This document shows positions 10,013-18,940 of a stretch of 64,000 nucleotides of DNA, in pieces (position 1 is the stretch's first letter; every line of letters begins with the position of its first letter). The stretch comes from CAVVJA01 sp963801715. GTDB lineage: Bacteria > Actinomycetota > Actinomycetes > Mycobacteriales > Jatrophihabitantaceae. Where the stretch lies: positions 1 to 64,000 of the forward strand of contig CAWDGB010000010.1 of the NCBI GenBank assembly GCA_963801715.1, in the 5' to 3' direction. A program made the position numbers and the translations under genes. Under the pieces are notes generated by a model. The model was not told the DNA's origin and made no database searches. It saw only the letters and a list, made by a program, of their open reading frames with translations.

Positions 10013-11515
10013 TTACTCGGCGAGGGTAGGGGTCGGCTTCGGTGCCTTGACCACGGTCGCGATCAGGACGAGTGCGGCGACCAGGAACAGGGTGGATGCG
10101 ACGAAGGCGTGATCAGCGCCGTAGACGAACACGTGGTTCAGCTGCGCCAACGGGTTTGCGCCCGAAACGGGGTGGCTGGCGGCGTACTTGCTTGCCGAGC
10201 CGAACACGGTCACCAGTACCGCGACGCCGAGAGTGCCACCGAGTTGCTGGGTGACATTGACCAGACCAGACGCGGCTCCGGCATCCTGAGGGGCCACACC
10301 GGCGAGCGCGGCCGAGGTCAGCGTCACGAACGACAGCCCGTTGCCGGCACCGAAGAGAACCAGGCTGGTGAGGATCTGCGAGTAACTCGAGCCTGCGCTG
10401 AGCTGGGTCGACAACAGCAGACCGATCGCCGACAGACTGACGCCGACCAGCATCAGGGCCTTGCCGCTGAAGCGGTTGACCAATACCCGGCTAGCGAGCT
10501 GAGACGAGGCGAACACCGTCAGCGGGACCGGCAGGAACGCGAACCCGGCCTGCAGTGGGCTGTAACCAAGGACGTCCTGCAAGAACTGGGTGAGAAAGAA
10601 GAACATTCCGAACATGCCGGCGAAGAGCAGCCCGCGAGCAACATTGGCACCGCTTCGGCTCGCGTCGGTGAGCAGGCGCAAAGGAGTGATCGGCTGTTCA
10701 GCCCGCAATTCGGTGTGCACGAAGGCCACCAGCAGTATCACGCCGAGCACGAACGCACCGATGGTGAGCGGATCGGTCCAGCCGCTACCGGCGGCCCGGA
10801 CGAATCCGTAGACGAGTGCGCCCACACCGATAGTGGAGGTGAATGCACCAGCGAGGTCGAACCTGCCCTTTTGACGCGCTGTCTCAGGCAATACCGAGGC
10901 GCCGACGGCGAGAACGGCCAGCCCGATGGGGACGTTGACGAAGAGCACCCACCGCCAGGACGCCCACTCGGTGAGTATGCCGCCGGAAATCAGGCCTATC
11001 GCACCGCCGCCGATCGAGACGGCCGTGTAGAGAGCGATCGCCCGGAGCCGCTCGCGGCCCTCGGGGAACATCGTGGCGAGCAGGGCTAGCGATGACGGCG
11101 CGGCGAGGGCGCCACCGACGCCCTGCAGCGCCCGCGCAGCGAGCAGGAACCAGCCGGCGGTGGCGAAACCGCCCAGCAGAGAGGCGACGGTGAAGACGGT
11201 GATGCCGGCGAGGAAGGTGCGGCGCCGGCCGAGCAGGTCGCCGGCACGCGCGCCCAGCAGCAGCAGGCCGCCGAAGGTGAGCGTGTAGGCGTTGAGGACC
11301 CAGGACAGCTGCGCGTCGGAGAAGTTCAGCGCGCTCTTGATGTCTGGCAGTGCGACGTTGACGATGGTCGCGTCCAACACAACCATGAGCTGACTGGTCA
11401 GGATCACCGCCAGCACCAAGCGTGCGGGATTGCTGCGCCGGCGGCGGAGCGGACCAAACGGTCCGGATCGTTCGGACGCTGCCGGGGTCGTCGTGGCGAC
11501 TGTGTCAGAGGACAT
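10013..11515 (-). CDS. MFS drug efflux transporter, DHA2 (14-TM) family
   Basis: A 500-residue proton-driven exporter. TM1 carries VLDATIVNVALPDI (motif D1 of DHA2 pumps), the loop 2-3 motif is GARAGDLLGRRRTFLAG, motif C-like glycines are in YTAVSIGGGAIGLISGGIL, and FVNVPIGL follows, all typical of EmrB/QacA-type pumps. The C-terminal half has FFLTQFLQDVLGYSPLQAG. I chose the ATG at 11515 (MSSDTVATTT) because AGAGG lies upstream and the 72 earlier residues of the open frame are unlike a transporter. It is divergent from a TetR gene, with palindromes between them, so it is probably repressed by that TetR. Confidence 0.93.
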   Translation of the reverse strand: MSSDTVATTTPAASERSGPFGPLRRRRSNPARLVLAVILTSQLMVVLDATIVNVALPDIKSALNFSDAQLSWVLNAYTLTFGGLLLLGARAGDLLGRRRTFLAGITVFTVASLLGGFATAGWFLLAARALQGVGGALAAPSSLALLATMFPEGRERLRAIALYTAVSIGGGAIGLISGGILTEWASWRWVLFVNVPIGLAVLAVGASVLPETARQKGRFDLAGAFTSTIGVGALVYGFVRAAGSGWTDPLTIGAFVLGVILLVAFVHTELRAEQPITPLRLLTDASRSGANVARGLLFAGMFGMFFFLTQFLQDVLGYSPLQAGFAFLPVPLTVFASSQLASRVLVNRFSGKALMLVGVSLSAIGLLLSTQLSAGSSYSQILTSLVLFGAGNGLSFVTLTSAALAGVAPQDAGAASGLVNVTQQLGGTLGVAVLVTVFGSASKYAASHPVSGANPLAQLNHVFVYGADHAFVASTLFLVAALVLIATVVKAPKPTPTLAE

Positions 11516-11548
11516 ACAGCGATCTGCCTCTCGGAGACTATTCTGGAA

Positions 11549-11590
11549 AAGCGGAAGCTCTCTCCGCTTACGATACGGAGGCAGCCTCCG
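11549..11590. promoter_or_regulatory. Paired palindromes between MFS pump and TetR gene
   Basis: Two perfect inverted repeats sit in the divergent promoter region: AAGCGGA-n7-TCCGCTT at 11549-11569, and CGGAGGC-A-GCCTCCG at 11576-11590. Position and symmetry fit binding sites for the TetR product of the next gene, controlling both directions. The second repeat could also form an RNA hairpin in either 5' leader. Confidence 0.55.
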
Positions 11591-11645
11591 GTTATGCAAG
11601 TCCATTCTCCGTCTCGGAAAGCACACTCTCGAAGGGAATAATCGG

Positions 11646-12257
11646 GTGATGCTTCCCAGCGCCGCAGTGAGCGCACCGCCGGCTGCCCCCGCCACCGCCA
11701 CTCGGCGGCTGCGCGCCGACGCCCAGCGCAACTATGAACGACTCGTCAGCGCAGCGCGCACCGTGCTGGCTGAGCGCGGCAGTGAAGCTTCGATGGAAGA
11801 GATCGCCAAGCGGGCGGACGTCGGCGTTGGCACGCTCTACCGGCACTTCCCTCGCCGGATCGACCTGGTCGAAGCTGTGTACCGCGACGACGTGGAGTCA
11901 CTGGTCACGCTGGCCGCCTCGGCCGCCGTCGATGCGACACCGTGGGATGCGCTCGTCACGTGGCTGGACGGCTTCGTCCGCTACGCCCAGGCCAAGCGAG
12001 TCTTCCTGACCGAACTGCACGAGGCGTTCGAGAAGAACCCGGACCTCGCGCCCGCCTCGCGGGAGAAGATTCGGGTCGCGGCGGGACTGGTGCTGGAACG
12101 GGCCCAACAGGCAGGCGTTGCCCGCGATGACATCGACGCCACCGACCTCATGCAGCTGATAGGCGGCATGTGCATGTCGCGCGATGCCAGCCTGGAACGA
12201 AACGAACGACTGTTGACCCTCGTCCTGGACGGCATCCGCACGTCAGCGCGCCGCTGA
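11646..12257 (+). CDS. TetR-family transcriptional repressor
   Basis: A 203-residue regulator. The N-terminal HTH reads ERLVSAARTVLAERGSEASM, then EEIAKRADVGVGTLYRHFPR, the classic TetR recognition helix. The C-terminal part has the SbtR-like segment FVRYAQAKRVFLTELHEAF and is expected to bind a drug-like ligand. The GTG at 11646 stands 8 bases after AAGGGA; the adjacent ATG 11649 is the alternative. It is divergent from the DHA2 efflux gene, which it most likely represses. Confidence 0.88.
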   Translation: MMLPSAAVSAPPAAPATATRRLRADAQRNYERLVSAARTVLAERGSEASMEEIAKRADVGVGTLYRHFPRRIDLVEAVYRDDVESLVTLAASAAVDATPWDALVTWLDGFVRYAQAKRVFLTELHEAFEKNPDLAPASREKIRVAAGLVLERAQQAGVARDDIDATDLMQLIGGMCMSRDASLERNERLLTLVLDGIRTSARR

Positions 12258-12300
12258 TTCGGTCACTCGGGCGGACTGTCAGAGTCGTTCGCCGCGCGGT

Positions 12301-12684
12301 CTAGCCGCCGCTGCCGTAGGGCCGGGTGATGATCTCCAGGATGTTCCCGTTCGGGTCGTCCCAGTACACGCCGCGGCCGCCGTCGTCGGTGTTGATCGCG
12401 TTCGGCTGGCGATGGAACGGGTCGGCCCAGTAGTCCAGCCCGCGCTCCGTTATGCGGGCGAGGATCTCGTCGAACTCCGCTTCGCTGACGAGGAAGGCGT
12501 AGTGCGCAGGAACCGGCTCGCCGTGATCATCAGCGAAGTCCAGGCTGACGTCGTTAGCAGTCTTCAACTCCAGGAACGGTCCGTAGCGGGTGGCTGGTGG
12601 CAGACCGAGGATCTCGGCGAAGAAGCGCGCCGCTTCTTCCTTGTCGCGGACACGGACGATGTGGTGGTTCAGCTGAACGGACAT
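12301..12684 (-). CDS. VOC-family protein (127 aa)
   Basis: A single-module glyoxalase-fold protein: LNHHIVRVRDKEEAARFFAE (first metal His in the N-terminal strand), PAHYAFLVSEAEFDEIL (second His), and GVYWDDPNGNILEIITRPYG with the terminal Glu. Length is that of the small bleomycin-resistance/dioxygenase-like group. The start ATG 12684 follows GAGGAG. The substrate is unknown. It starts divergently from the thioredoxin-reductase fusion. Confidence 0.87.
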   Translation of the reverse strand: MSVQLNHHIVRVRDKEEAARFFAEILGLPPATRYGPFLELKTANDVSLDFADDHGEPVPAHYAFLVSEAEFDEILARITERGLDYWADPFHRQPNAINTDDGGRGVYWDDPNGNILEIITRPYGSGG

Positions 12685-12769
12685 GGCTACTCCTCGGTGG
12701 GATCGGTGGCGGCCGGCTAACAGGCCGTCGCGCCTAGTCTTGCTGGAACCTTCCGAGATCGGGGGCCTG

Positions 12770-14435
12770 ATGCTGGAACCGGTGGTGCTGCTGGCCGACG
12801 GCTCACAAATGCGCGGCCGCGTTGAGGCGGAATTGCGTAAGCGCTATGAGCCTGACTACCGGGTCATCACCGCTGAGTCGGCGGGGGAGGCCCTCGCGGC
12901 CCTGGGCCAGCTGCGGGACGGCCGAAGTCAGGTCTGCCTCGTGCTGGCTGACCAGTGGCTGGCGGGATCGACCGGGACGGAGCTGCTGGCACGGGTCCGG
13001 CAGCTCCATCCAGCCGCCAGGAGGGCGCTACTGATCAGCTGGGGTGATCCGGCGAGCACGGAGGCGGTCGTGCAGGCGACCGTCCTCGGTGACCTCGACG
13101 TGTACCTCGTCAAGCCCGGGACGATACGGGATGAGCATTTCCACCGGGTGATCACCGAGCAGCTTGGCGAGTGGGGTCGATCAAACCTCTCCGGGCTCGA
13201 GGTCGTGCGGGTTGTGGGCGAGGCGTGGGCCGCGCGGTCACATGAGCTGCGGGAGCTCCTGGGGCGCAACGGCGTCCCGTTCGGCTTCTACGCCGCCGAC
13301 AGACCGGAAGGACAGCGCGTTCTCGAGGAGGCCGGGATAGCCGGGATGGCCCTGCCGGCGGTGCTGATGTTCGACGGCCGGGTCTTGGCCGACCCGTCCA
13401 ATGCGGAGATCGCGGGGGCTCTCGGCGTGGCGACGAGACCTGGCGGCGGCCGCTACGACGTGACTGTGATCGGGGCGGGGCCCGCCGGTCTGGCGGCGGC
13501 GGTCTACGGCGCCTCGGAGGGCTTGTCCACGATCGTGATGGAGCCTGAGGCAATGGGCGGCCAGGCCGGCACCAGCTCGCTGATCCGCAACTATCTGGGT
13601 TTCCCATCCGGGGTGAGCGGCGCGGACCTGGCCCTGCGCGCCTTCACGCAGGCATGGAGCTTCGGCGCGGAGTACGTGTACGGCAGCCCAGCCTGCGGCT
13701 TGCGGCCGGAAGGCTCGGAGCTGGTCGTCGCCGCGGCTGACGGTAGCGAGGTCCGCAGTCGGGCGGTGGTCGTCGCCACCGGCATGGCGTACCGCCGCCT
13801 CGGTATCCCGGCGCTCGACGCGCTGACCGGGGCCGGCGTCTTCTACGGCGCCGCCGCCTCGGAAGCTATGGCCATGAAGGACCGTGAGGTCTTCGTGGTG
13901 GGTGGCGGCAACTCCGCCGGACAGGCCGCCGTCCATCTCGCCAGGTACGCCGCGCAAGTCACCGTGCTGGTCCGGGGACTCTCGCTGGCGGACACCATGT
14001 CCGATTACCTCATCCGGGAGATCGAATCCGCCCACAACATTGCCGTCCGACGCGGGATCGCGGTAACCGGCGGCGCCGGGCAAGGCCGCTTGGAGCGCCT
14101 GACCCTGACCGACGTTAGCGTCCGGTGCGACCGAAACCGTGCCCGCCGTGGCCCTGTTCGTACTGATCGGCGCCAAGCCGCGCACCGAGTGGCTGCCGGA
14201 TGCCGTGCGGCGCGACCAGTCGGGCTTCGTGTTGACCGGGACCGACCTTCTCGACGACGGACAGGCGGGTGAGGAGTGGCCACGGCGGCGCCTGCCAAGA
14301 TTCCTGGAATCCAGCCTGCCCGGCGTCTTCGCGGTCGGCGACGTCCGGCACGGGTCGGTGAAACGCGTCGCCTCGGCTGTCGGTGAGGGCTCCATCGCCA
14401 TCCACCTGGTACACGACCACTTGCGCGGCGTCTGA
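12770..14435 (+). CDS. Receiver / glutaredoxin-like / thioredoxin-reductase-like fusion, one frameshift
   Basis: Three domains are visible. Residues about 1-135 are a response-regulator receiver (putative phospho-Asp in LVLADQWLAG, conserved Lys in LVKPG). Residues about 140-225 are a glutaredoxin-like fold without CxxC (VVRVVGEAWAARSHELRELL ... ALPAVLMFDGRVL). From about 230 there is an FAD reductase with GAGPAGLAAAVY, GGQAGTSSLIRNYLGFP, the NADP motif GGGNSAGQAA and the terminal GVFAVGDVR. The CxxC redox centre of true thioredoxin reductase is replaced by YGAAASEA. Frames join at CC 14122-14123. ATG 12770 follows GGGGG. Known actinobacterial architecture; substrate unknown. Confidence 0.85.
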
Positions 14436-14477
14436 GGCATCGTATTTCGGCCGCATCGGCGCAACAGAGTGCAGCGA

Positions 14478-14861
14478 TCAGGCGACTCCCGCGACGCCAA
14501 TCAGGGTGCCCTCCGGGTCGGTGAAGTGGCCGACAACGAGGCCACTGGGTGACCTGGCCGGACCCATCACTCGCGTCCCGCCGAGGCTCTCTGCTCGCTG
14601 AAGCGCAGCTTCAACGTTCGGCACGGCAACGTAGAAGACGGCGTGACTCTCGTAGCGCTCGCCGCCGCCGATGCCACCGCGAATGCCGGCGCCGTCTTCC
14701 GACGTGATCAACTCGACGAACCCATAGCTGTCCGGATCGGAAACCTCGCGCGCCACAGCTGATGGCGTGTCAAAGGTCCAGCCGAACAGATCGCCGTAAT
14801 AGCGGCGGAGCCGATCCGGGTCTTTGCCTATCACCTCGAAGTGCACGACCGGCCGTGCCAT
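14478..14861 (-). CDS. VOC-family protein (127 aa)
   Basis: Starts MARPVVHFEVIGKDPDRLRR at ATG 14861, which is preceded by AGGAAAGGGG; the longer open frame upstream is unlike the family. Typical features are the YYGDLFGWTF segment, ESHAVFYVAVPNVEAAL, and GHFTDPEGTLIGV near the end. This is the subgroup related to glyoxalase/bleomycin-resistance proteins (CFP-30B-like). The metal ligands look incomplete: the final Glu position is occupied by GTLIGV. Function unknown. Confidence 0.85.
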   Translation of the reverse strand: MARPVVHFEVIGKDPDRLRRYYGDLFGWTFDTPSAVAREVSDPDSYGFVELITSEDGAGIRGGIGGGERYESHAVFYVAVPNVEAALQRAESLGGTRVMGPARSPSGLVVGHFTDPEGTLIGVAGVA

Positions 14862-15004
14862 GACTAGCCCCTTTCCTGTGCCGAAGCCGAAGTCCATCGT
14901 TACCACGGTCGCACGCCGCCCGAAAACGTCGGTCTGCCTGTGCAGCCGTGCGCCGCCGCCAGTCCGCAGACGACCCGCCGTCACGCGCACGTTCTTTGTC
15001 CGCG

Positions 15005-15150
15005 CTACGAGTGCAACCAGGGCGTGTAGGAGATGCCGATGATCGCACCCTCGCTTGACTGAAGTCGAGCGACCGTCTGTCCCCAGGGCTCGGTACGCAC
15101 GTCATGTAGCAACGAGAAGCCCTTCTCCTTCAACTCGTCCGCGGCACGGC
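15005..15150 (-). pseudogene. C-terminal fragment of a VOC-family protein
   Basis: The last 45 or so codons read ADELKEKGFSLLHDVRTEPW followed by GQTVARLQSSEGAIIG, a standard VOC ending, stopping at 15005. Upstream of about 15150 the same frame becomes unrelated sequence because the DNA there encodes the glycosidase tail on the opposite strand. The first two thirds of the gene, including the start and first metal ligand, are missing. A rearrangement or mis-join lies at about 15150. Confidence 0.6.
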
Positions 15151-15155
15151 CGCAA

Positions 15156-15740
15156 TCGCCCGCCGTCGCCCTGAGCATCGACCCGGCCACGCCGATCACC
15201 CTGGCCGCGCCCGACGGGTGGACCGTCACCCCTGCGTCGCCGCAGCCAGCTGGCAGCGTCGCCGCGGGCAACTCCGCAGCGCAGGCCTGGACCGTCACGG
15301 CGCCACAGGGCTCAGCGGAAGCGATGGCGACACTAGCCGCGACCGCGGACTTCACGAACACGGCCACTGGCGCACCCGGCGAAGTGACCACTCACGAGGG
15401 CCCGCCGGCCAACCTGCCACCCGTCATCACCTCACTTGACCCCACCAGCGCCGCCGCCGGCCAACAGGTCACGATCCACGGCACAAACTTCGGCGCTACC
15501 CAGGCGGATCCCAACCAGGACTACGTTTTCTTCGTCGACGGCGGCACCAGCTGGGGCGCCCCCTTCGACGGCGCCACCTTCCACATCGACAGCTGGAGCG
15601 ACACCGCGATCACCTTCAGGGTCCCCACCCCGAGCGGGCCAGGCGGCATCTGGCACGTCAATCCTGGCGACACTGCAACCGTCACTGTCAACACCGCCGC
15701 TGGAGCCTCCAACACAGTCCCGCTGCCGATCACCGGGTAG
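15156..15740 (+). pseudogene. C-terminal tail of a secreted protein: NEW3-like plus IPT/TIG domain
   Basis: From about 15165 the frame reads SIDPATPITLAAPDGWTVTP, like an alpha-galactosidase-associated NEW3 (NPCBM-associated) domain, then PPVITSLDPTSAAAGQQVTI-HGTNFG, a clear IPT/TIG Ig-like repeat, ending in a TAG at 15738. Such domains sit at the C-terminus of secreted glycosidases. No catalytic domain or signal peptide is present: the frame abuts the VOC fragment at about 15150. I infer a truncated gene; ATG 15324 could start a short product, but no ribosome site precedes it. Confidence 0.55.
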
Positions 15741-16075
15741 GGATAACGCGCGGCTATGAGTCGGGGCGGATCCGTACCGCGGAGGGCCGATCGAGTTGCC
15801 GTACGGCAGGTGCGTGGCGCCGCGGCGCCGCTCCACTCCTCGGTGATGGGCTTTCTGGACGGTAATCGCGGCAGTTCCGGTTGGTCCTTGATTGAAGTTG
15901 TATGTGGCGGCGGGTCGTTCGCCGTCTGACAGGGTGACGGCGTACCGATGGTCTCCGGTCTCGCATGCCGGTTGACGTCCGACGTCAGGTCGCTCGGACC
16001 TGCCTTGTGGTCACCGCGATCCTTGCGGCCGACATCACCGCTGGGCTGGGCCTGCCGAAGGGACACCGTAACCTC

Positions 16076-16660
16076 GTGGCTGTGGTCTATGCCGTACGTC
16101 CGCTGGCCGCGGACAACTGGCCTGCTTTCGCCCGGCTGGTTGAGGCGAACAACGGTGTCTGGGGCGGCTGCTGGTGTATGGGCTTCCACGTCAAGCTTGG
16201 CAACGGGCGCACACCAGCGGAGAACCGGGCCGAGAAGGAGAAGCGCGTGCGTGAGGGCCGCGCGCACGCCGCGCTGGTTATGGACGGCGACGAATGTTTG
16301 GGCTGGTGTCAGTTCGGCTCGCCCGCGGAGCTGCCGGAGATCAAGAGCAGGCGCCGATACGAGAAGGAGCTGACGGCCCAACCGGACTGGCGCATCACCT
16401 GCTTCTTCACCGGTAAGGGCCTGCGCGGCCGCGGGGTGGCTAACGCCGCGCTCGGCGGCGCGTTGAATGAGATCGCCCGGTACGGCGGGGGCATCGTCGA
16501 GGGCTACCCCGAGGAGACGGACAATCGCAAGGTGGCAGGATCGTTCCTGCATACCGGGCCGATGGCCGCGTTCGAGAATTACGGATTCACTCGAACTCGG
16601 CCGATATCGCCGCATAGATGGGTCGTCACCCGCCGCGTCGATCCGGAACCGAGTGCCTGA
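16076..16660 (+). CDS. GNAT-family N-acetyltransferase
   Basis: About 194 residues: VRPLAADNWPAFARLVEANN, then the Trp/Cys-rich GVWGGCWCMGFH, GLGWCQ-type strand (CLGWCQFGSP), the acetyl-CoA loop GKGLRGRGVANAAL and the final NYGFTRTRPIS strand. The substrate is not predictable. The open frame extends to 15965, but family similarity begins only near residue 40 of it, so I favour GTG 16076 (or 16082), about 12 bases after GAAGGGA. Single gene between debris on both sides. The 225 bases before 15965 hold nothing I recognise. Confidence 0.8.
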   Translation: MAVVYAVRPLAADNWPAFARLVEANNGVWGGCWCMGFHVKLGNGRTPAENRAEKEKRVREGRAHAALVMDGDECLGWCQFGSPAELPEIKSRRRYEKELTAQPDWRITCFFTGKGLRGRGVANAALGGALNEIARYGGGIVEGYPEETDNRKVAGSFLHTGPMAAFENYGFTRTRPISPHRWVVTRRVDPEPSA

Positions 16661-16797
16661 TCGGTACCTTCCCTGCCAGTGCAGCTTGCGTGCGTCTATG
16701 GCTCACCTGACCGGCGTTTGGCTGCAGCCCACGACAAGCAATCGAAACGCCCTGCAGTCGGCACGCCAGCACGAAGGCGGGATGTGCGGACGCACGG

Positions 16798-17420
16798 TCA
16801 GGCATTCGCTCGACAATACGCACGCACCGCTTCGATGAACTCCTGTGGTCGCTGCAGATTGCTCATCTGTCCGCAGTTGGGAATGACGACGAGCGTTGCG
16901 TCCGGGATCCGGCGCTCGAATTGGCGCGCGACACTGAGCGGGGATCGCTCGTCAAGTTCGCCCCAGATCAGCAAGGTCGGGACACTGACGTGGTGGAGCG
17001 CGCCGGTGAGATCGGCGTCGGCAATGGCAGCCAGCTGTGTCGCCAGACTGTTCCGCCGGACATCTTTCGCGATTTTCGTTCAGCATCGACATCGCAGAAG
17101 TCGGCCGCGACCCCGCGAACAGACCACGAAGGTTGGGATCGAAGTTGGCGCGCGACGCGCCAAGCATGCGATGCGTGCCGCTGATCCTCGCCTGCAATTC
17201 GCCGTGGGAAAGAGAACCCTGCCAACCTGCGTAGGTATCGGCGAAGACGAGATCCTTAACCAGGTATGGATGATCCGCATACATCTGCAAAGCCACGACG
17301 CCGCCCCAGGACAACCCGCACAAGTGCACCGGCCCGACGCCGAGGGTCTTGATCAGTCCGGCGAGCCACGAGGCATAGTCCGCGAGACTCTGCCCGATCG
17401 CGCCCGTGCAGTTCAGAATG
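16798..17420 (-). pseudogene. Alpha/beta hydrolase, 5'-truncated and frameshifted
   Basis: The nucleophile elbow GLSWGG is preceded by LADYASWLAGLIKTLGVGPV-HLC and followed by DLVFADTYAGWQG. The C-terminal part, VPTLLIWGELDERSPL and VVIPNCGQMSNLQRPQEFIE, is in another frame and ends at TGA 16798-16800. Deleting one base near 17062 joins NENRER to VRRNSLATQ. The catalytic Asp is in GELDERSP; the usual final His of GH(M/L) is replaced by Q in NCGQMSN. The first 70-80 residues, including the HG oxyanion motif, are absent upstream of about 17405. The loss of the 5' end makes it a pseudogene even if the frameshift is an error. Confidence 0.65.
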
Positions 17421-17548
17421 TCGTTGTACAGACACGTGCGCAGTCCTGGAGGCACTCTCGGTGACGTCGACAACTCGTTCCTTTGCAGTCGCACACCCAA
17501 GCGCGCGCCTCGGGGCTATAGGGTTTCAGCGGCTATCAAGGGGAATCC

Positions 17549-17939
17549 ATGTTGACCGACGCCCGGATCATGGCCATAGTGCCGACCACCGACATTGCGC
17601 GGGCAAAAGCGTTCTATGGCGAGACGCTCGGCCTCGCCGAGGCAAATGCATCGACACCTGGGCCGCAAGTGATCTATCGATGTGGCGGCGGCACGTTGCT
17701 CGAGGTCTACGAGCGGCCCACCGCAGGTGAGGCGCAGCACACGCTGGCGTCATGGGCGGTAAGCGACGTAAGGGCCGCCGTCGACCTATTGCGCAACCGT
17801 GGAGTGGGTTTCGAAGAGTACGACCTCACGGAGGTCAAGACCGATGACGGCATCTCGAGCTCCGGAGACTACACAGGAGGCCTGGTTTCGCGATCCTGAC
17901 GGCAACATCCTCCGTATTCATTCCCAGATCGAGATATAG
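17549..17939 (+). CDS. VOC-family protein, one frameshift near the end
   Basis: A 130-residue glyoxalase-fold protein: IMAIVPTTDIARAKAFYGET, LEVYERPTAGEAQHTLASWA and, after the frameshift, AWFRDPDGNILRIHSQIEI. Removing one G of the GG at 17879-17880 restores the family ending with stop TAG 17937-17939; without it the protein stops early at 17899. ATG 17549 follows AAGGGGAA. Ligands and substrate are unclear. It starts next to the truncated hydrolase, which points the other way. Confidence 0.8.
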
Positions 17940-18094
17940 ACCTTGGCAAACGGCGGGATGAAACAACCTGGCGCCAAGGATCGACGCGGTTTGATCGAGG
18001 CGGTTTAATGGGTAAGCGATATCCAAGTTCCAATAGATGAGCGATCCCGCGTTCCGGTTGCGCCGCCGTAACGGAGTCGAGGGAGGTGAGTCGC

Positions 18095-18403
18095 GTGACG
18101 TGGTCACGCGTACTGCTTGCCACCATTCTGCTGCTGTGCACGGCGGCGTGTAACCCTGACGGGACATCCTCGGAGTCGAACAGCCACGTGACTATCAATC
18201 AATCCTCACACGGCTGCACGGGCTCCCAAACCGTCACCGCGCAAAACGGCGACAATCTCACGGTCATGGTGGAAAACCACGTCAGCGGCTCCTACTCCGT
18301 CGAACAGGTTGTGAACATCGTTGCCGACACGAACGGGATCGCCAATCGCAACGTGATCCACGCGAACCAGCAGTACCGTCTACCTACCCACTGCTCTCCG
18401 TGA
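18095..18403 (+). CDS. Small lipoprotein with a LysM-like domain
   Basis: From GTG 18095 (8 bases after GGAGG at 18082-18086; the GTG at 18086 overlaps that site) the product has a signal sequence TWSRVLLATILLLCTAAC with lipidation Cys at residue 19, a Ser/Asn-rich linker, and a domain with the order of a LysM motif: VTAQNGDNLTVMV ... VEQVVNIVADTNGIANRNVI-HANQQYRLP. LysM domains bind glycans of the wall. Two further Cys (GCTG and THC) could form a disulfide. About 102 residues. Assignment to LysM is inferred from pattern only. Confidence 0.6.
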   Translation: MTWSRVLLATILLLCTAACNPDGTSSESNSHVTINQSSHGCTGSQTVTAQNGDNLTVMVENHVSGSYSVEQVVNIVADTNGIANRNVIHANQQYRLPTHCSP

Positions 18404-18468
18404 CGGCGTCCCGTTAGCAGGGCGGTCAAAGCTGTCGCCTCGAATGAGCCGTAGCTACGAGCTAGCCA

Positions 18469-18790
18469 CTAGCTCGGCGCAAACATCGCGAAGGTCCAGT
18501 TGTCGTCGCGGAGGAGCATGGCGGCTACGGGATCTGAAACGTCGTTGGCGCCAATGCTGAATGTGGAGCGCTCGGCCTGCACGTTGCCGTCCAATGCGGT
18601 CCGGTCGGGGGCGCGACGTTGGCGCGGACCGCGCGGGCGAGGGGCTCCTCCTCGGAATCCTCGGCCGCCTCGTTGGCCCTGAAAGAGCAGGACAGCCCCT
18701 CGTCCCCGTCGAAAATCGTCGCGTCGCTCGCATTCAGTTGGTTGGCCGACGACAGCGTGTGTTGTGCGTCCCTTCGGCACCCGTTTGTAC
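18469..18790 (-). pseudogene. Possible hypothetical-protein remnant
   Basis: The minus-strand frame ends at 18469 with NVQAERSTFSIGANDVSDPV and LRDDNWTFAMFAPS, which reads like a genuine protein end. Further upstream a different frame looks more protein-like (NASDATIFDGDEGLSCSFRANEA), suggesting one frameshift near 18620. There is no plausible start; the stretch runs into an aldo/keto reductase fragment. I do not recognise the family. Confidence 0.3.
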
Positions 18791-18799
18791 AAATCCCAG

Positions 18800-18905
18800 C
18801 AATCAGAACCCGGTTGGATACGGGTACAGCGCTTCACGGATTAGCTCGTTTACCACGCCTGGGCCGTAGTACTGCGCGGTATCAACGTGATTGATCCCGC
18901 CATCG
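18800..18905 (-). pseudogene. Aldo/keto reductase fragment
   Basis: About 30 codons read GGINHVDTAQYYGPGVVNEL then IREALYPYP, the region around the catalytic Asp and Tyr of aldo/keto reductases (HxDTAxxYG). A stop follows at once, and nothing of the barrel is found on either side. This is debris. Confidence 0.55.
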
Positions 18906-18940
18906 ACTAGTCCGCCCGTGCGGTTATGGCCGGGCGACGG

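Noticed and set aside
9968..11089. A 373-codon plus-strand frame over the MFS gene
   Set aside because: Highly charged low-complexity product typical of the antisense of a TM protein; the minus frame has all DHA2 motifs.
15521..16615. A 364-codon minus-strand frame
   Set aside because: It covers the IPT domain and GNAT gene in antisense and has no family features.
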